DNA of 64,000 nucleotides from JAHEDH01 sp963745865 (GCA_963745865.1 CAVUYZ010000004.1:496001-560000); one strand, 5' to 3'; shown: positions 29,019 through 38,377, counted from the stretch's first letter. Notes: generated by a model not told the origin, from the letters alone. A program made the numbers and translations.

Positions 29019-29047
29019 ACGACCCCGGATATACCATCCGGGGTCGT
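29019..29047 (+). terminator. Hairpin terminator after the HU gene
   Basis: A perfect 12-bp stem (ACGACCCCGGAT with ATCCGGGGTCGT) closes a 5-nt ATACC loop, 28 bp beyond the HU stop. There is no U-run, as is common for high-GC actinobacteria. It ends only 17 bp before the start codon of the next gene, so that gene's promoter must overlap it or it is transcribed by readthrough. Confidence 0.7.
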
Positions 29048-29064
29048 TCGTCGTAGAGGAGAGC

Positions 29065-29853
29065 ATGAGAGTCCTGGACGGGGAGACTCCGTTCGCCATC
29101 GCGCATCGCGGCAGCCGGCTGCTCTGGCCCGAGAACACGATGCTGGCGTTCGGGAACGCTTTCGACGCCGGGTTCCGATGGATGGAGACAGACCTCCACG
29201 TGACCTCCGACGGAGTCATCGTCTGCATCCACGACGACACTGTCAACCGCACAACGGATGGGCGCGGCCGTGTTTCGCGGTTCACCTTCGACGAGATTCA
29301 GGCGCTCGACGCCGGTCACTCCTTCGAAGTCGAAGGTGAGTTCCCGCATCGGGGAGCGGGCGTGACCGTTCCTTCCCTCGAGGAGCTGGCAACAACGTTC
29401 TCCGAGTGCCGGTTCGTCGTCGACCTGAAACAGGATGGGTTGAGCGAGCCGTTGTGGGATCTGATCAGGCAGCACCGGCTCGAGGATCGGATCATCGTCG
29501 GGAGCTTCTCCGATCGCCGGCTCAAGGAGTTCCGGCGGATCAGCGACGGAGCGGTTGCGACGTCGGCCGGGCCCATAGCCGTTGCCAGAGCGTTGGCCGG
29601 AGGCCGGATCGGTGGGCCCAAGCGGCTCGCCGATGCGTTGCAGATCCCCACGTCATACTTGGGGCTGTCGCTGGTGAGCGAGAATTCTGTTCGCCGTATG
29701 CACGCAGCCGCCTATCAGGTGCATGTCTGGACGGTGAACTCGTTCCGGCAGATGCACCGGCTGCTCGACATGGGCGTCGACGGCATCATCACCGATCGTC
29801 CCGATGCGCTGAAGGCCGTGATGATCGAGCGCGGACAATGGACCGGCGGGTGA
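29065..29853 (+). CDS. Glycerophosphodiester phosphodiesterase
   Basis: A 262-residue GDPD TIM barrel. Catalytic motifs are AIAHRGSRLLWPENTMLAF (HRG and EN), WMETDLHVTSDGVIVCIHDD (ExD and HD) and the late TVNSFRQMHRLLDMGVDGII with TDRPD. It hydrolyses glycerophosphodiesters to glycerol 3-phosphate and an alcohol. There is no signal peptide, so a cytosolic role is likely. Frame intact. Confidence 0.9.
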   Translation: MRVLDGETPFAIAHRGSRLLWPENTMLAFGNAFDAGFRWMETDLHVTSDGVIVCIHDDTVNRTTDGRGRVSRFTFDEIQALDAGHSFEVEGEFPHRGAGVTVPSLEELATTFSECRFVVDLKQDGLSEPLWDLIRQHRLEDRIIVGSFSDRRLKEFRRISDGAVATSAGPIAVARALAGGRIGGPKRLADALQIPTSYLGLSLVSENSVRRMHAAAYQVHVWTVNSFRQMHRLLDMGVDGIITDRPDALKAVMIERGQWTGG

Positions 29854-29856
29854 TGC

Positions 29857-30609
29857 TCAGGCCGACCTGGGCCATCCGATCCGGGCCGTCACGCCGGACG
29901 CGAAGTGAGCCACCGGCTCGCTCGTTGGGCGGGGGAGCCCGGCGGCGCTCGTGAGGTCTTCCGACAGTTCGAGAATCCGCGCCGACATGAGCTCCCACGG
30001 TTCGTGGCTCACCCGAACCCACCCGAGCCGTCGGCCCGGCAGCACGTTGTAGGTGGCCCACCGCGAGGTCAGGAACCGTTCGAAATCGCTCAGCGGGCCC
30101 AGATCCTCACCGATCTCGACCTCAACGACGCTGGCCGCTCCACGCGGGCCGGGCCAGCGTCGTCGGCTCTGGTATCTGATTCGCTGGCTCGTCTCGTCGA
30201 TCGACATGTCGGCCCACACATAGGGAACGCCGAAACCGAGGCGGGCGGCGGCGACGCCGATCAGTCGGGTGATCTCGAGTGACGAGAACCACACGCCCTG
30301 GCCACGCGGTCCCCTGACATAGGTGCGGATGTTCGTCTCGGGAAAGGTGGTGAGCGGATGAAGCGTGGGAATCCACGGCGGCCGAACGTCGACCATCCGG
30401 AACGGGACGAGACCGACCCATGCCGATCCGTCGAAGGTGTCGGCCGTCAACCCGTCAGGCAGAATCGCCTGGACGTTTCTCGGGTCATATCGCCAGTGGA
30501 CGAATGTCAATCGCTCCCATCGCTGGGTCAGGCTGGGGAAGCGCAAGCGGCTGGGTGCTGCGATCGGGTACTCGTCCACGATGGAGAGGCTATGGGGGCT
30601 GCTCCGCAA
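29857..30609 (-). CDS. DUF2071 (YqjF-like) protein
   Basis: A 250-residue protein with the DUF2071 opening TQRWERLTFVHWRYDPRNVQ and LPDGLTADTFDGSAWVGLVP followed by FRM, then the conserved FPETNIRTYVRG and GVWFSSLEI. The family fold resembles acetoacetate decarboxylase but its function is undetermined. It begins 3 bp after the lipoprotein gene and is likely the last gene of the leuC operon. Frame intact. Confidence 0.85.
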   Translation of the reverse strand: MRSSPHSLSIVDEYPIAAPSRLRFPSLTQRWERLTFVHWRYDPRNVQAILPDGLTADTFDGSAWVGLVPFRMVDVRPPWIPTLHPLTTFPETNIRTYVRGPRGQGVWFSSLEITRLIGVAAARLGFGVPYVWADMSIDETSQRIRYQSRRRWPGPRGAASVVEVEIGEDLGPLSDFERFLTSRWATYNVLPGRRLGWVRVSHEPWELMSARILELSEDLTSAAGLPRPTSEPVAHFASGVTARIGWPRSA

Positions 30610-30612
30610 GCG

Positions 30613-31212
30613 TCATTCGGGCCCGACATCGACCTCGACGGTCTCCAGGGCGTCGCCGTTTCGGCCGATCGCGGTGGCGACGAGGTCGCCGTGCTCGGTC
30701 CTCCACTCCATCCAGGCGAAGTTGTCGATCGGAACCAGGCGGTAGGTGGTTCCGTCGTCGGCCACCAGTGCGATCTCGGCGACCTCGTCGGTCACCGTTA
30801 ACTCGACTTCTGCCCAGGGCTCGGAGAAACTGGTCGACGAGATGTCGATCGCACCGTCGACGAAGTCGGCGGGGCTCGGACCTTCCTTCGGTCCGCAGCC
30901 GACGGTGGATTCGAACGGCGCTGCCCGTCCCGTGCACGCCACCACGTCGCCGGTGGATGCGTCGACGGCCTCGAAGTGCCCGATCACCAGGGGTCCCTGC
31001 GGTCCCGGGTACTGGCCGGCGGCGCGAAACGAGCCTTCGACCGGATCGAACTCGGACCCAAGCGCTCCGCTGATCGCCTGCTCGAACTCCTGGGCCGTGG
31101 CCGGGTCCGGAATGAATTCGAATCGCTCCGGCCGGTCGTCGTCAGGGCCCCCGCTGACTCGGATACACCCCGATAGCAGGACGGCGAGGATGAGGATCCC
31201 CGCTCTGGTCAC
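30613..31212 (-). CDS. Hypothetical lipoprotein
   Basis: A 199-residue lipoprotein that starts GTG at 31212 with signal VTRAGILILAVLLSGC, a proper lipobox at Cys 16. The mature part has two further Cys (VACTGRAAPFESTVGC) and a C-terminal beta-rich region. No family was recognised. Its GTG overlaps the restored stop of leuD in a GTGA, so it is coupled to leuD. As sequenced, it reads in frame with leuD and would look like a fusion; see the leuD entry for why this is rejected. Confidence 0.7.
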   Translation of the reverse strand: MTRAGILILAVLLSGCIRVSGGPDDDRPERFEFIPDPATAQEFEQAISGALGSEFDPVEGSFRAAGQYPGPQGPLVIGHFEAVDASTGDVVACTGRAAPFESTVGCGPKEGPSPADFVDGAIDISSTSFSEPWAEVELTVTDEVAEIALVADDGTTYRLVPIDNFAWMEWRTEHGDLVATAIGRNGDALETVEVDVGPE

Positions 31213-31812
31213 CTGGCGTCGCTCAGCGTCGGCTTGTGGGCCGGTCGATCGCTGCTCGAACGCAGTGATGTCGGCCTCGTGCTGCATCGTCAACCCGATG
31301 TCGTCGAGACCATGGATGAGTCGGTGCTTGGTGAACTCGTCGAGCGGGAAACGAGCCTCGAACTCGACCCCGTAGGTGACTGTCTGGCTGGGAAGGTCGA
31401 TGGTGACGATCGCCTCGGGGTCGGCGACTGCCAGCTCGATCAGCCACTGCACCTCCTTCTCGGAGAGAACGACGGGGACGAGCCCGATCTTGGTGCAGTT
31501 GTTTTGGAAGATGTCGGCGAACGAGGGAGCGATGACCGCGTCGAACCCCCAATCCTGCAGTCCCCACGGGGCGTGCTCACGCGACGAGCCCGACCCGAAG
31601 TTGGGGCCCGTCACAAGGATCGAGGCGTTCCGGTACTCGGGTCGATCGAGGACGAAGTCGTCCTCGTCCTTCCGCCAGTCATAGAAGCAGAACTCGCCGT
31701 ACCCGCTCCGCTCCACTCGTTTGAGGAACTGCTTCGGCATGATCTGGTCGGTGTCCACGTTGGCTCGGGGGAGTGGCGCCAACGTGCCCTTGACCTCTGA
31801 GACTGGTTTCAT
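31209..31812 (-). CDS. leuD: 3-isopropylmalate dehydratase small subunit, 3' frameshift
   Basis: LeuD hallmarks are LPRANVDTDQIMPKQFLKRV, VTGPNFGSGSSREHAPWGLQ (the swivelling-domain loop) and SFADIFQNNCTKIGLVPVVL. It pairs with LeuC to isomerise isopropylmalate in leucine synthesis. The sequenced frame runs through into the lipoprotein. A one-base shift near 31250 instead gives RPAHKPTLSDAR and a TGA at 31209-31211, with total length about 200 residues, exactly the family size. The ATG overlaps the leuC stop (ATGA). Confidence 0.9.
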
Positions 31813-33218
31813 CGGTAGCTCCTGACGTCGACGAAGTGCCCTTCGATGGCGGCCGCTGCGGCCATCTGTGGCGACACGAGATGGGTTCTGCCGCCTTTTC
31901 CCTGGCGGCCTTCGAAGTTGCGGTTGGAGGTGGATGCGCAGCGTTCGCCCGGGAGGAGGATGTCGGGGTTCATTCCGAGACACATCGAGCAGCCGGCGTC
32001 ACGCCATTCGAATCCGGCGTCCGTGAAGATCCGGTCGAGGCCCTCGTCTTCCGCCTGCAGCTTCACGAGCCCGGAGCCTGGGACCACCATCGCAGAGGTG
32101 ATGTTCGACGCGAGCTTCTTTCCGGCCACGATCTCGGCGGCCGCCCTGAGGTCCTCGATCCTGGCGTTGGTACAGGAGCCGAGGAAGATCCGGTCGAGCG
32201 GGATCTCGGTCACCGGAGTCCCGGCGGCGATGTCCATGTAGGCCAGCGCACGTATCGCCGACTCGCGTTCGACAGGATCTTCGATCGCCTCCGGATCGGG
32301 GACGGTGGCGGTCACCGGGATCGTCTGCCCTGGATTGGTGCCCCATGACACGTAGGGCTCCAGATCCGCGGCAGCGAAGAAGAGCTCGGTGTCGAAGGTG
32401 GCGCCGGCGTCGGTCGGCAGGCTCTGCCATCGGTCGAGCGCAGCTTCCCAGTCCGCACCGCTGGGAGCGGAGGGACGCCCCTCGAGGTACTCGAATGTCG
32501 TGTCGTCGGGGGCGATCATCCCGGCTCTGGCTCCACCCTCGATGGACATGTTGCAGATCGTCATCCGCCCTTCCATCGACAGAGCGCGAATCGTCGAGCC
32601 GTGGTATTCGATGACATGCCCGTTCCCGCCGGCGGTCCCGATCTCGGCGATGATGCCGAGGATGACGTCCTTGGCGGTGACGCCTGTGGGAAGTTCGCCG
32701 TCGACTTCGATGCCCATCGACTTCGGCCGGTACTGCGACAGCGTTTGCGTCGCCAGCACGTGTTCGACTTCTGACGTCCCGATGCCGAAAGCCAGAGCGC
32801 CGAACGCGCCGTGTGTCGCAGTGTGCGAATCGCCGCAGACGATGGTCATGCCCGGCTGGGTGATGCCGTTCTCGGGGCCGATGACGTGGACGATGCCCTG
32901 GCGGGGGTCGTCGAGGCCGAACAGCTTGATTCCATACTCCTCGCAGTTGGCGATGAGTGTGTCGATCTGCCGCTTGGACATCGCGTCGCGAATGCCGAGT
33001 TGACGATCGGCAGTCGGTACGCCGTGGTCGATGGTGGACACCGTCAGATCGGGGCGACGCACGGTCCGCCCGGACAGCCGGAGGGCGTCGAACGCCTGCG
33101 GCGAGGTGACCTCGTGCACGAGATGCATGTCGATGTAGAGCAGGTCGGGCTCGTTGTCGGCTGTATGGACGATGTGCTCGTCGTAGACCTTGTCGAAGAG
33201 GGTGCTGGGATGGTTCAT
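31809..33218 (-). CDS. leuC: 3-isopropylmalate dehydratase large subunit
   Basis: A 469-residue aconitase-family subunit. The opening is TLFDKVYDEHIVHTADNEPD and the substrate loop region is IVCGDSHTATHGAFGALAFG. Cluster ligands are seen as a Cys in FLGSCTNARIEDL and the pair in DAGCSMCLGMNPD, which hold the 4Fe-4S. It is first in the operon leuC-leuD-lipoprotein-DUF2071. ATG 33218 gives the standard N-terminus. Frame intact. Confidence 0.95.
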   Translation of the reverse strand: MNHPSTLFDKVYDEHIVHTADNEPDLLYIDMHLVHEVTSPQAFDALRLSGRTVRRPDLTVSTIDHGVPTADRQLGIRDAMSKRQIDTLIANCEEYGIKLFGLDDPRQGIVHVIGPENGITQPGMTIVCGDSHTATHGAFGALAFGIGTSEVEHVLATQTLSQYRPKSMGIEVDGELPTGVTAKDVILGIIAEIGTAGGNGHVIEYHGSTIRALSMEGRMTICNMSIEGGARAGMIAPDDTTFEYLEGRPSAPSGADWEAALDRWQSLPTDAGATFDTELFFAAADLEPYVSWGTNPGQTIPVTATVPDPEAIEDPVERESAIRALAYMDIAAGTPVTEIPLDRIFLGSCTNARIEDLRAAAEIVAGKKLASNITSAMVVPGSGLVKLQAEDEGLDRIFTDAGFEWRDAGCSMCLGMNPDILLPGERCASTSNRNFEGRQGKGGRTHLVSPQMAAAAAIEGHFVDVRSYR

Positions 33219-33328
33219 TGGGCTTTCGATCTCCGGGGGAACGCGGCGAATCGTAGCTGGCAACGGTGGGCTCGCCATGGGCCGGGAGGGAGCCGGTTGC
33301 TGAGGCTCGGGTGGGATAGGCTCGTGTC

Positions 33329-33892
33329 ATGCCCCTCGTCGTCGCCATCCTTCTGCTCCTGGTCCCCGTAGGTGACGGTTTTGGACAGGCGTCTGCCAAC
33401 GCGGCCGAGATCGCCGATGACCGCATCTCAGTCGAACTGACTGTCGTGGTGGAGGGCGCAAGTTCGGTGGTCGCTCATCTGATCGAACCGGGTGACGAGC
33501 AGCAGACCGTGGCGATGAGCGATCGGGGCGGCTCGGAGTACGGAGCGGTCTTCGAGACCCGCAAGATCGACCTCGTCGTCGTCTTCGAGGCGCTCGGGCA
33601 GATCCCGCGCCAGTCGGAGCCGGTCCGGCTGACGATGCTCGGCGTGGACCGCGAGGTGCTGGGGATGGCGCCGCCGGCCGACGACCTGGTGGACGTCGTC
33701 GATGAGGGTGCCAGCGATTCCACGCAGTGGGGGTGGCTGGGGCTGGCCTTCGCAGCCGGAGCGTTGGCGTTGCTGGCGATATGGGCCCTCGACGAGGGAA
33801 CTGGGCGTCAGCCCGGTCATGCCCAGCGTCGGGGAGAGGGGAGTGATCCAGGAACCTCCGACTCGCAGCCTCTCGACAGTGAATCCACCTGA
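33329..33892 (+). CDS. Hypothetical membrane-anchored extracytoplasmic protein
   Basis: A 187-residue protein. An N-terminal signal (MPLVVAILLLLVPVG) is followed by a beta-rich domain of about 100 residues (RISVELTVVVEGASSVVAHL), then one membrane segment (WGWLGLAFAAGALALLAIWA) and a short hydrophilic tail. The layout is signal, beta-sandwich-like domain, then anchor, as in cell-surface or copper-resistance-like CopC small domains, but no His/Cys metal site is evident. It diverges from leuC across 110 bp. Confidence 0.6.
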   Translation: MPLVVAILLLLVPVGDGFGQASANAAEIADDRISVELTVVVEGASSVVAHLIEPGDEQQTVAMSDRGGSEYGAVFETRKIDLVVVFEALGQIPRQSEPVRLTMLGVDREVLGMAPPADDLVDVVDEGASDSTQWGWLGLAFAAGALALLAIWALDEGTGRQPGHAQRRGEGSDPGTSDSQPLDSEST

Positions 33893-34121
33893 GGTGGTTC
33901 CCTCGAGCGAGATGTGTCCGGTTGTCCGTTTCCCCTGTCGGATTGCCCGCGTGCCCTCGTGGTGAGACGCGAGACCTTCCGAAGGGCCGCCATTGCTCAT
34001 CCCCACCCGTCCTTGGCGGCCCTCCGCAGGTGCCGACGCTGTGGATTTGGCTCGGCGTGACCGGTGCTGCTGAAGATTCCCGGGTTCTGGTCCCGAGTCG
34101 ACGAGGTCGTCAACGGGTTCG

Positions 34122-34144
34122 AGCCAGAAGACGGCCTTCTGGCT
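34122..34144 (+). other. Inverted repeat upstream of the M1-like peptidase gene
   Basis: AGCCAGAAG pairs perfectly with CTTCTGGCT around a 5-nt ACGGC loop, starting 51 bp before the ATG at 34173. It has no U-run. It could be a weak terminator for the upstream gene, a leader structure or a regulator site. The rest of the 33893-34172 gap shows no gene. Confidence 0.4.
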
Positions 34145-34172
34145 TTCGACAGGCTTCTGCAAGGATGAGGGG

Positions 34173-35691
34173 ATGAGTGGCGGACCCCACTTCGACCTCG
34201 ATATCGCCCTGAGTCCCGACGTTCATGGCATGGAGGTGAGGGGAATCGTCACCCTCCCTCTCGGCGAGGTCCCAAGGGAGGCGCTGGATCTTCTGCTGCG
34301 TGACGACTTGGGACCGCCTCGAATTGACGTCGTCGCACCGGCTGCATGTGTCGGTCAGGTCACGCTTGACTCGCGGGGACTCGTCCCGGGAATGGGAGCG
34401 ACGCAGCGATGGGTCGGAAGTCTGCCCGTTCCCTGCCCGCCGGACACCCCACTCATCTTGTCAGTCGCCTACAGCGGGGGAACCGAGGAGAACGGGCGGT
34501 GGCTCCACCTGGGCATTGACGGGCTGTACAGCTCCAATGTCGTCTCTGCCTGGCTTCCGACCTTCGGCTTTCGACGTGGGACAGGGACCTTGCGGTACAC
34601 CGTGCCCAGTCCCATGGTGGTCAAAGCGACGGGCTGCCTGGTGTCTCACGAGGAACGTGGGAACCAGGAGGTGTACACGTTCACGGCCGACACTCCCACC
34701 GTCTTTGACTTCGCTGCGGGGCTCTACAGAGTGGTGGAGAACCGTGATGGGACCGTCCCGGTCAGCCTGTATCTTCTCGAAGCGCTGCCCGAGGCCGACG
34801 AGATCGTGGCACGAACGGCCCGCATTCTCTCCGTTCTCGAAGAGGAGTTTGGGCCGTATCCGTTCGAAGAGATAGCGATCGTCGAAGCACCAACCGGACC
34901 GGGCACAGAGGCCGGTTTCGAGGCGATGGCCAATCAAGGGTTTCTGCTCGTACGGTCCGACTATCTCCGTTCGAACGTGGGCGAGATCTGGTGGGTGGCA
35001 CACGAGTTGACCCACTTCTGGTTCCCCTATGTCCTGGGCCGCCTGGAGGGATCTGGTGGCGACTTCATGATGGACGAGGCGCTCGCCCACTATGGAGCGT
35101 TGCGTGCCGTGGAGGCCATCTCTGGGCCAGCAGCAGCGGAGCGGTTCCGGCGAAGAGGCGGGAGAGAGGCGACCCGCCTCTCAGCAGCCGGCCATGACAC
35201 CCGACTTGGAGCAGCGTCAGACTCCGAAGACTGGGACCGAGTCGCCTACCAATTCGCCGACTCCAAAGGACACCTCGTCTATGACATGTTGGCCAGAACC
35301 GTCGGACGCGACCGATTCCAGCTCGCCATTCACAGCTTGACGTCCGACCACGCCGGCACGGACATGGCGTGGCCAGACTTCTGGGATTCCATCGAGCAAA
35401 GCGCCGGTCAGCCGCTCGCCTGGTTCTACGAGCAATGGCTGGACAGGGGCGGGTTGCCCATCCTGTCACTCGATTGGAGCCAGGCGGATGGGGCCCTGAG
35501 GTGTGTGGTGAAGCAGACCGAACCGATGTTTCGTCTGAGCGTCCCGCTACAGATCGAGTTCGCGGACGGGATCACACTCGTGCACCGAGCAGCGATCCAA
35601 GACGCGATATGAGTGCGAGATCCCGACGGACAAGCCGGTCCATAGCGTGAGACTCGACCCGCACTACACGACGTTGCACGACGACCCCTGA
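34173..35691 (+). CDS. M1 family (gluzincin) metallopeptidase, C-terminal frameshift
   Basis: About 506 residues. Zinc motif VAHELTHFWFP (HExxH) is followed about 22 residues later by MMDEALAHY with the third ligand Glu, matching the M1 arrangement. The catalytic-domain opening FGPYPFEEIAIVEAPTG and FEAMANQGFLLVRSDYLR also fit, but the GxMEN exopeptidase motif of true aminopeptidases is altered to FEAMANQ. A stop in the sequenced frame at 35612 is premature. A shift near 35600 adds ECEIPTDKPVHSVRLDPHY and reaches TGA at 35691. No signal peptide. Likely cotranscribed with the next TPR-like gene. Confidence 0.75.
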
Positions 35692-35713
35692 AGAGTGGGA
35701 GGAGGCAGAAGCG

Positions 35714-36097
35714 TTGTCGTTCGTGACCAATGGCGAACTGCTGTGGGCAGCCGACGGTCCCGCATCGTCCCTCCCCGTGTTTCGAGAAGGGCTCGAGAAT
35801 CTTCCGCGGCCAGATCCACATGGGGTCGAGTTCCGCCTCAGGCTGAACATCGGCTCGATCCACCAACAGAACGGTCACCTGGAGGAGGCGAGAGCCGAGT
35901 ACGACTCTGCACTGTCAACGGCTGTTCGGCCCGAGTCACACCTGGCACGGCTCTACCTCGACATCGCCACCATTGCTCGCGAGCTCGGCGACCAGACGCG
36001 CATGGCATGGGCTGCAAGCAATGTGCTGAGCGTCGAACGTGCACTAGGAGCCGCGACCGACAAGAGCAGTCAAGCTCGGGAACTGTTAGCGCAATAG
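35714..36097 (+). CDS. TPR-like small protein
   Basis: A 127-residue helical protein with tetratricopeptide rhythm: EFRLRLNIGSIHQQNGHLEE then ARAEYDSAL, and HLARLYLDIATIARELGDQT. The start is a TTG at 35714, chosen because a strong GGGAGGAGG site lies 7-8 bases upstream and no ATG or GTG is available in frame. It begins 22 bp after the peptidase gene. It could be a chaperone or partner of the peptidase (inference from pairing). Confidence 0.6.
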   Translation: MSFVTNGELLWAADGPASSLPVFREGLENLPRPDPHGVEFRLRLNIGSIHQQNGHLEEARAEYDSALSTAVRPESHLARLYLDIATIARELGDQTRMAWAASNVLSVERALGAATDKSSQARELLAQ

Positions 36098-36418
36098 CGG
36101 TGGATTCCTCATCGCCCCGATGGGAACTCACAACACGATCGCACGGCTTCCGACCGGGAATCTCGGCGACGTCCGCTCTGGGTCAAACGGTTGGACCGAC
36201 CCTCGGGTGACGCCCCAGCCGGGACGGCCCCTCACAGGGTTGTGACCTCGACATTGGATCGCGCCTCCCCACGCAGTATCGGACTCGTCCCCGAGGATCT
36301 TCGACAGCCGGACAACGACCCCCCCCGCCGACTCGACATGGCGGTTGAGTTCCGACCCCACACACCATGCTCAGGCGTAGCCTGACGGCTCGGCGTGATC
36401 TCTCGAAAGCGATTCCGC
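36098..36418. other. Intergenic stretch without a recognised gene
   Basis: Open frames here are short and lack ribosome-binding sites or family-like sequence on either strand. It contains an eight-C run near 36320-36330. It separates the TPR-like gene from the promoter at 36419. Confidence 0.6.
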
Positions 36419-36454
36419 TTGACAGTGTGTTGTAATTCTGTAATGGTGTAATGC
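36419..36454 (+). promoter_or_regulatory. Promoter with three tandem TGTAATNN octamers, leaderless start
   Basis: A perfect TTGACA at 36419-36424 is followed after 16 bp by TAATGG at 36441-36446. Three direct octamers, TGTAATTC, TGTAATGG and TGTAATGC, occupy 36431-36454 with exact 8-bp spacing, ending at the GTG start at 36455. Transcription would begin at or next to the start codon, giving a leaderless mRNA. The repeats may be a regulator site or chance. Confidence 0.55.
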
Positions 36455-37008
36455 GTGACAACTGAAACCGACCCACCAGCTCAGACAGGCCCTCATCCGA
36501 CATCGAGGCGATCGTCGGATGGTTCCTCGGTCGTCTTCCCGACGATTGGTTCATCGGTCGTCCCGGAATTCATGATCGATCGCGACGAGATCCTGATCAA
36601 AGGGCCGCTGTCAGAGCCCCTGGTCGGTGACGAGGACGGCGAAGCGGTCCGGAGTGGGGCGATCGCATCGAGGGTCGACTCCTTCCGCACCTCGACCCGC
36701 TACGACCGGATCGAGATCGCGAGAGGAGGCGCAGCGGCTCTTCGACCGGAAGGTGTCGTGGGGTGCCATCGTGTGGGGGTCTCGAGGTGCTCTTCACGAC
36801 CCTCGCGGCCCCTGCCATGACGAGGTTGAGGATGGACGAGCGCCGGGTTCTCGACACGTTGATCGATGGGGGTGTCGCTCGATCCCGAAGCGAAGCCCTC
36901 GCCTGGTGCGTTCGCCTCGTCTCGGCGAACGAGGCGTCATGGCTGGCCGACCTCGAAGAGGCGATCGCGACGGTCGAGCGGGTCCGCTCGGCCGGCCCGG
37001 CCAGCTGA
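36455..37008 (+). CDS. Conserved actinobacterial hypothetical protein, frameshifted
   Basis: Reassembled across frames, the protein has IVGWFLGRLPDDWFIG, then MIDRDEILIKGPL, RIEIAREEAQRLFDRKVSWG, then TRLRMDERRVLDTLIDGGVA and RSRSEALAWCVRLV. The ending resembles a helical DNA-binding or oligomerisation segment. A protein of about 185 residues with these blocks is common in actinobacteria and has no assigned function. Four frame changes (near 36490, 36555, 36722 and 36785) break it here. It ends 10 bp from the end of the convergent MFS gene. Confidence 0.7.
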
Positions 37009-37018
37009 GCGGCTCCCG

Positions 37019-38377
37019 TCAGATTTCGACCGACGGGAGCCCCGTGGTCTCTGTTTCGTCCTCGCCACTCTGTGCTGAGGCTCGCGCCGCCTCGATGGCG
37101 GCGGTGTTCAGCACCGGTCTCGCATAGACGTACAACAGCACGAAGGACGCGGATGCGATCAGGAACGGCATTCGGAGCGCGAGGTCACGGTCGGAGACAG
37201 CCTCGGTGATCGCAACGATTGCGCCTCCGAGGATGGCGCCAACCGGCATCATCCCCCACGCGAAGAAGCGATAGACGCTGTTCACTCGACCGAGCAGGGC
37301 GTCGGGGATGATCGTCTGCCTGAGGGACACGGTGATCACGTTCCAGAGGACGGCGGTGAAGCTCGAGATCGTGAACATCACCCAGACCACGATCGCGCTC
37401 GACGTCGTGCCAGTCACGGCGAATCCAACCGCCTGGACGATGAGTACGGTGAACAGGGACGTACCGGAGCCGATCTTCGTCGAGATTCGCGATGCGAGAA
37501 CGCTCCCGACCACGCCGCCGACGGCACCCGCCGTCAGCAGGATCCCGAACGAAGAGGCATCGAGCTCGAGGATCTCCTGGACGAACAACACATACACCGC
37601 CATCGCAGCAGAGAACAGGGCGTTCATGAATCCGAGGATGATCGCCATTCGTCGGAGGAGTCCATTCCTCCAGAGCCATCTGACGCCCTCGGACATTTCC
37701 GACCGGAAAGTCTTCGTCCGCTCGTCGGCTGATCTTGGTGCTCGAAAGGATGCCCCCGTGATCGAGAAGATCAACGCCGCCGACACGGCGAACGTCCCGG
37801 CATCGACGACGAATGGCAGGGCAAAGGCCGAGGCAATGAGCAGGCCACCGAGCGGTGGGCCGACGAACGAGTTCATGACCATCTCTGCGCCCCACATACG
37901 TCCGTTGGCAGTCTCGAGGAGATCGCTGTCGACCATGGTCGGCAGGATCGTCTGGGCGGCGTTGTCGCGAAGAACCTCGGCGAAGCCGAAGGCGAGTGCC
38001 GACCCATAGAGCGTGAGAAGGAGCGCGACTCGGTGATCCGGATTGGCTGCCGAGCCGGAGGCAAGCGATCCCGGCGCGGCGAGGTCCGAGCCGGCGGTTG
38101 CCACGATGGCGGCAACCGTGGCCGTGATGGCAAAGCGGAGCAGATCCATGGCGACGATCAGCTTCTTGCGATCCACCCGGTCGGTGATCACCCCGGCGGG
38201 GAGTGTGAAAACCAGCCAGGGAAGTCGGGATGCCACGCCGATCAGGGCGATCTGGATGGGGTCGCGGGTGACGGCCGACGCCAACCAGGGGTACGCAACG
38301 GTGCTGATACCGTCGCCGAAGTTCGACGTGACCGAGGCGGTCCAGAGCTTCCAGTAGCTCCGGCCGAGCCGCTTCAC
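37019..38377 (-). CDS. MFS efflux transporter (DHA3/EntS-like)
   Basis: A 452-residue permease with 10-12 hydrophobic helices. It opens LGRSYWKLWTASVTSNFGDG. The loop after helix 2, VITDRVDRKKLIVAMDLLRF, is the MFS motif A region (DRxxRKK). The second half opens LLRRMAIILGFMNALFSAAM, and LLGRVNSVYRFFAWGMMPVG is typical of the EntS/tetracycline-type exporters. GTG 38377 overlaps the regulator's stop (GTGA), so the longer in-frame extension upstream is rejected. It is probably controlled by the ArsR-like regulator encoded just ahead. Confidence 0.85.
   Translation of the reverse strand: MKRLGRSYWKLWTASVTSNFGDGISTVAYPWLASAVTRDPIQIALIGVASRLPWLVFTLPAGVITDRVDRKKLIVAMDLLRFAITATVAAIVATAGSDLAAPGSLASGSAANPDHRVALLLTLYGSALAFGFAEVLRDNAAQTILPTMVDSDLLETANGRMWGAEMVMNSFVGPPLGGLLIASAFALPFVVDAGTFAVSAALIFSITGASFRAPRSADERTKTFRSEMSEGVRWLWRNGLLRRMAIILGFMNALFSAAMAVYVLFVQEILELDASSFGILLTAGAVGGVVGSVLASRISTKIGSGTSLFTVLIVQAVGFAVTGTTSSAIVVWVMFTISSFTAVLWNVITVSLRQTIIPDALLGRVNSVYRFFAWGMMPVGAILGGAIVAITEAVSDRDLALRMPFLIASASFVLLYVYARPVLNTAAIEAARASAQSGEDETETTGLPSVEI

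Noticed and set aside
30613..31812. A single LeuD-lipoprotein fusion protein
   Set aside because: A lipobox in mid-protein is not functional, and a one-base shift near 31250 gives the normal LeuD ending and length with a GTGA overlap to the lipoprotein start.
36128..36361. A 77-residue minus-strand gene
   Set aside because: No ribosome-binding site, no family-like sequence and no partner; it lies in an otherwise empty gap.
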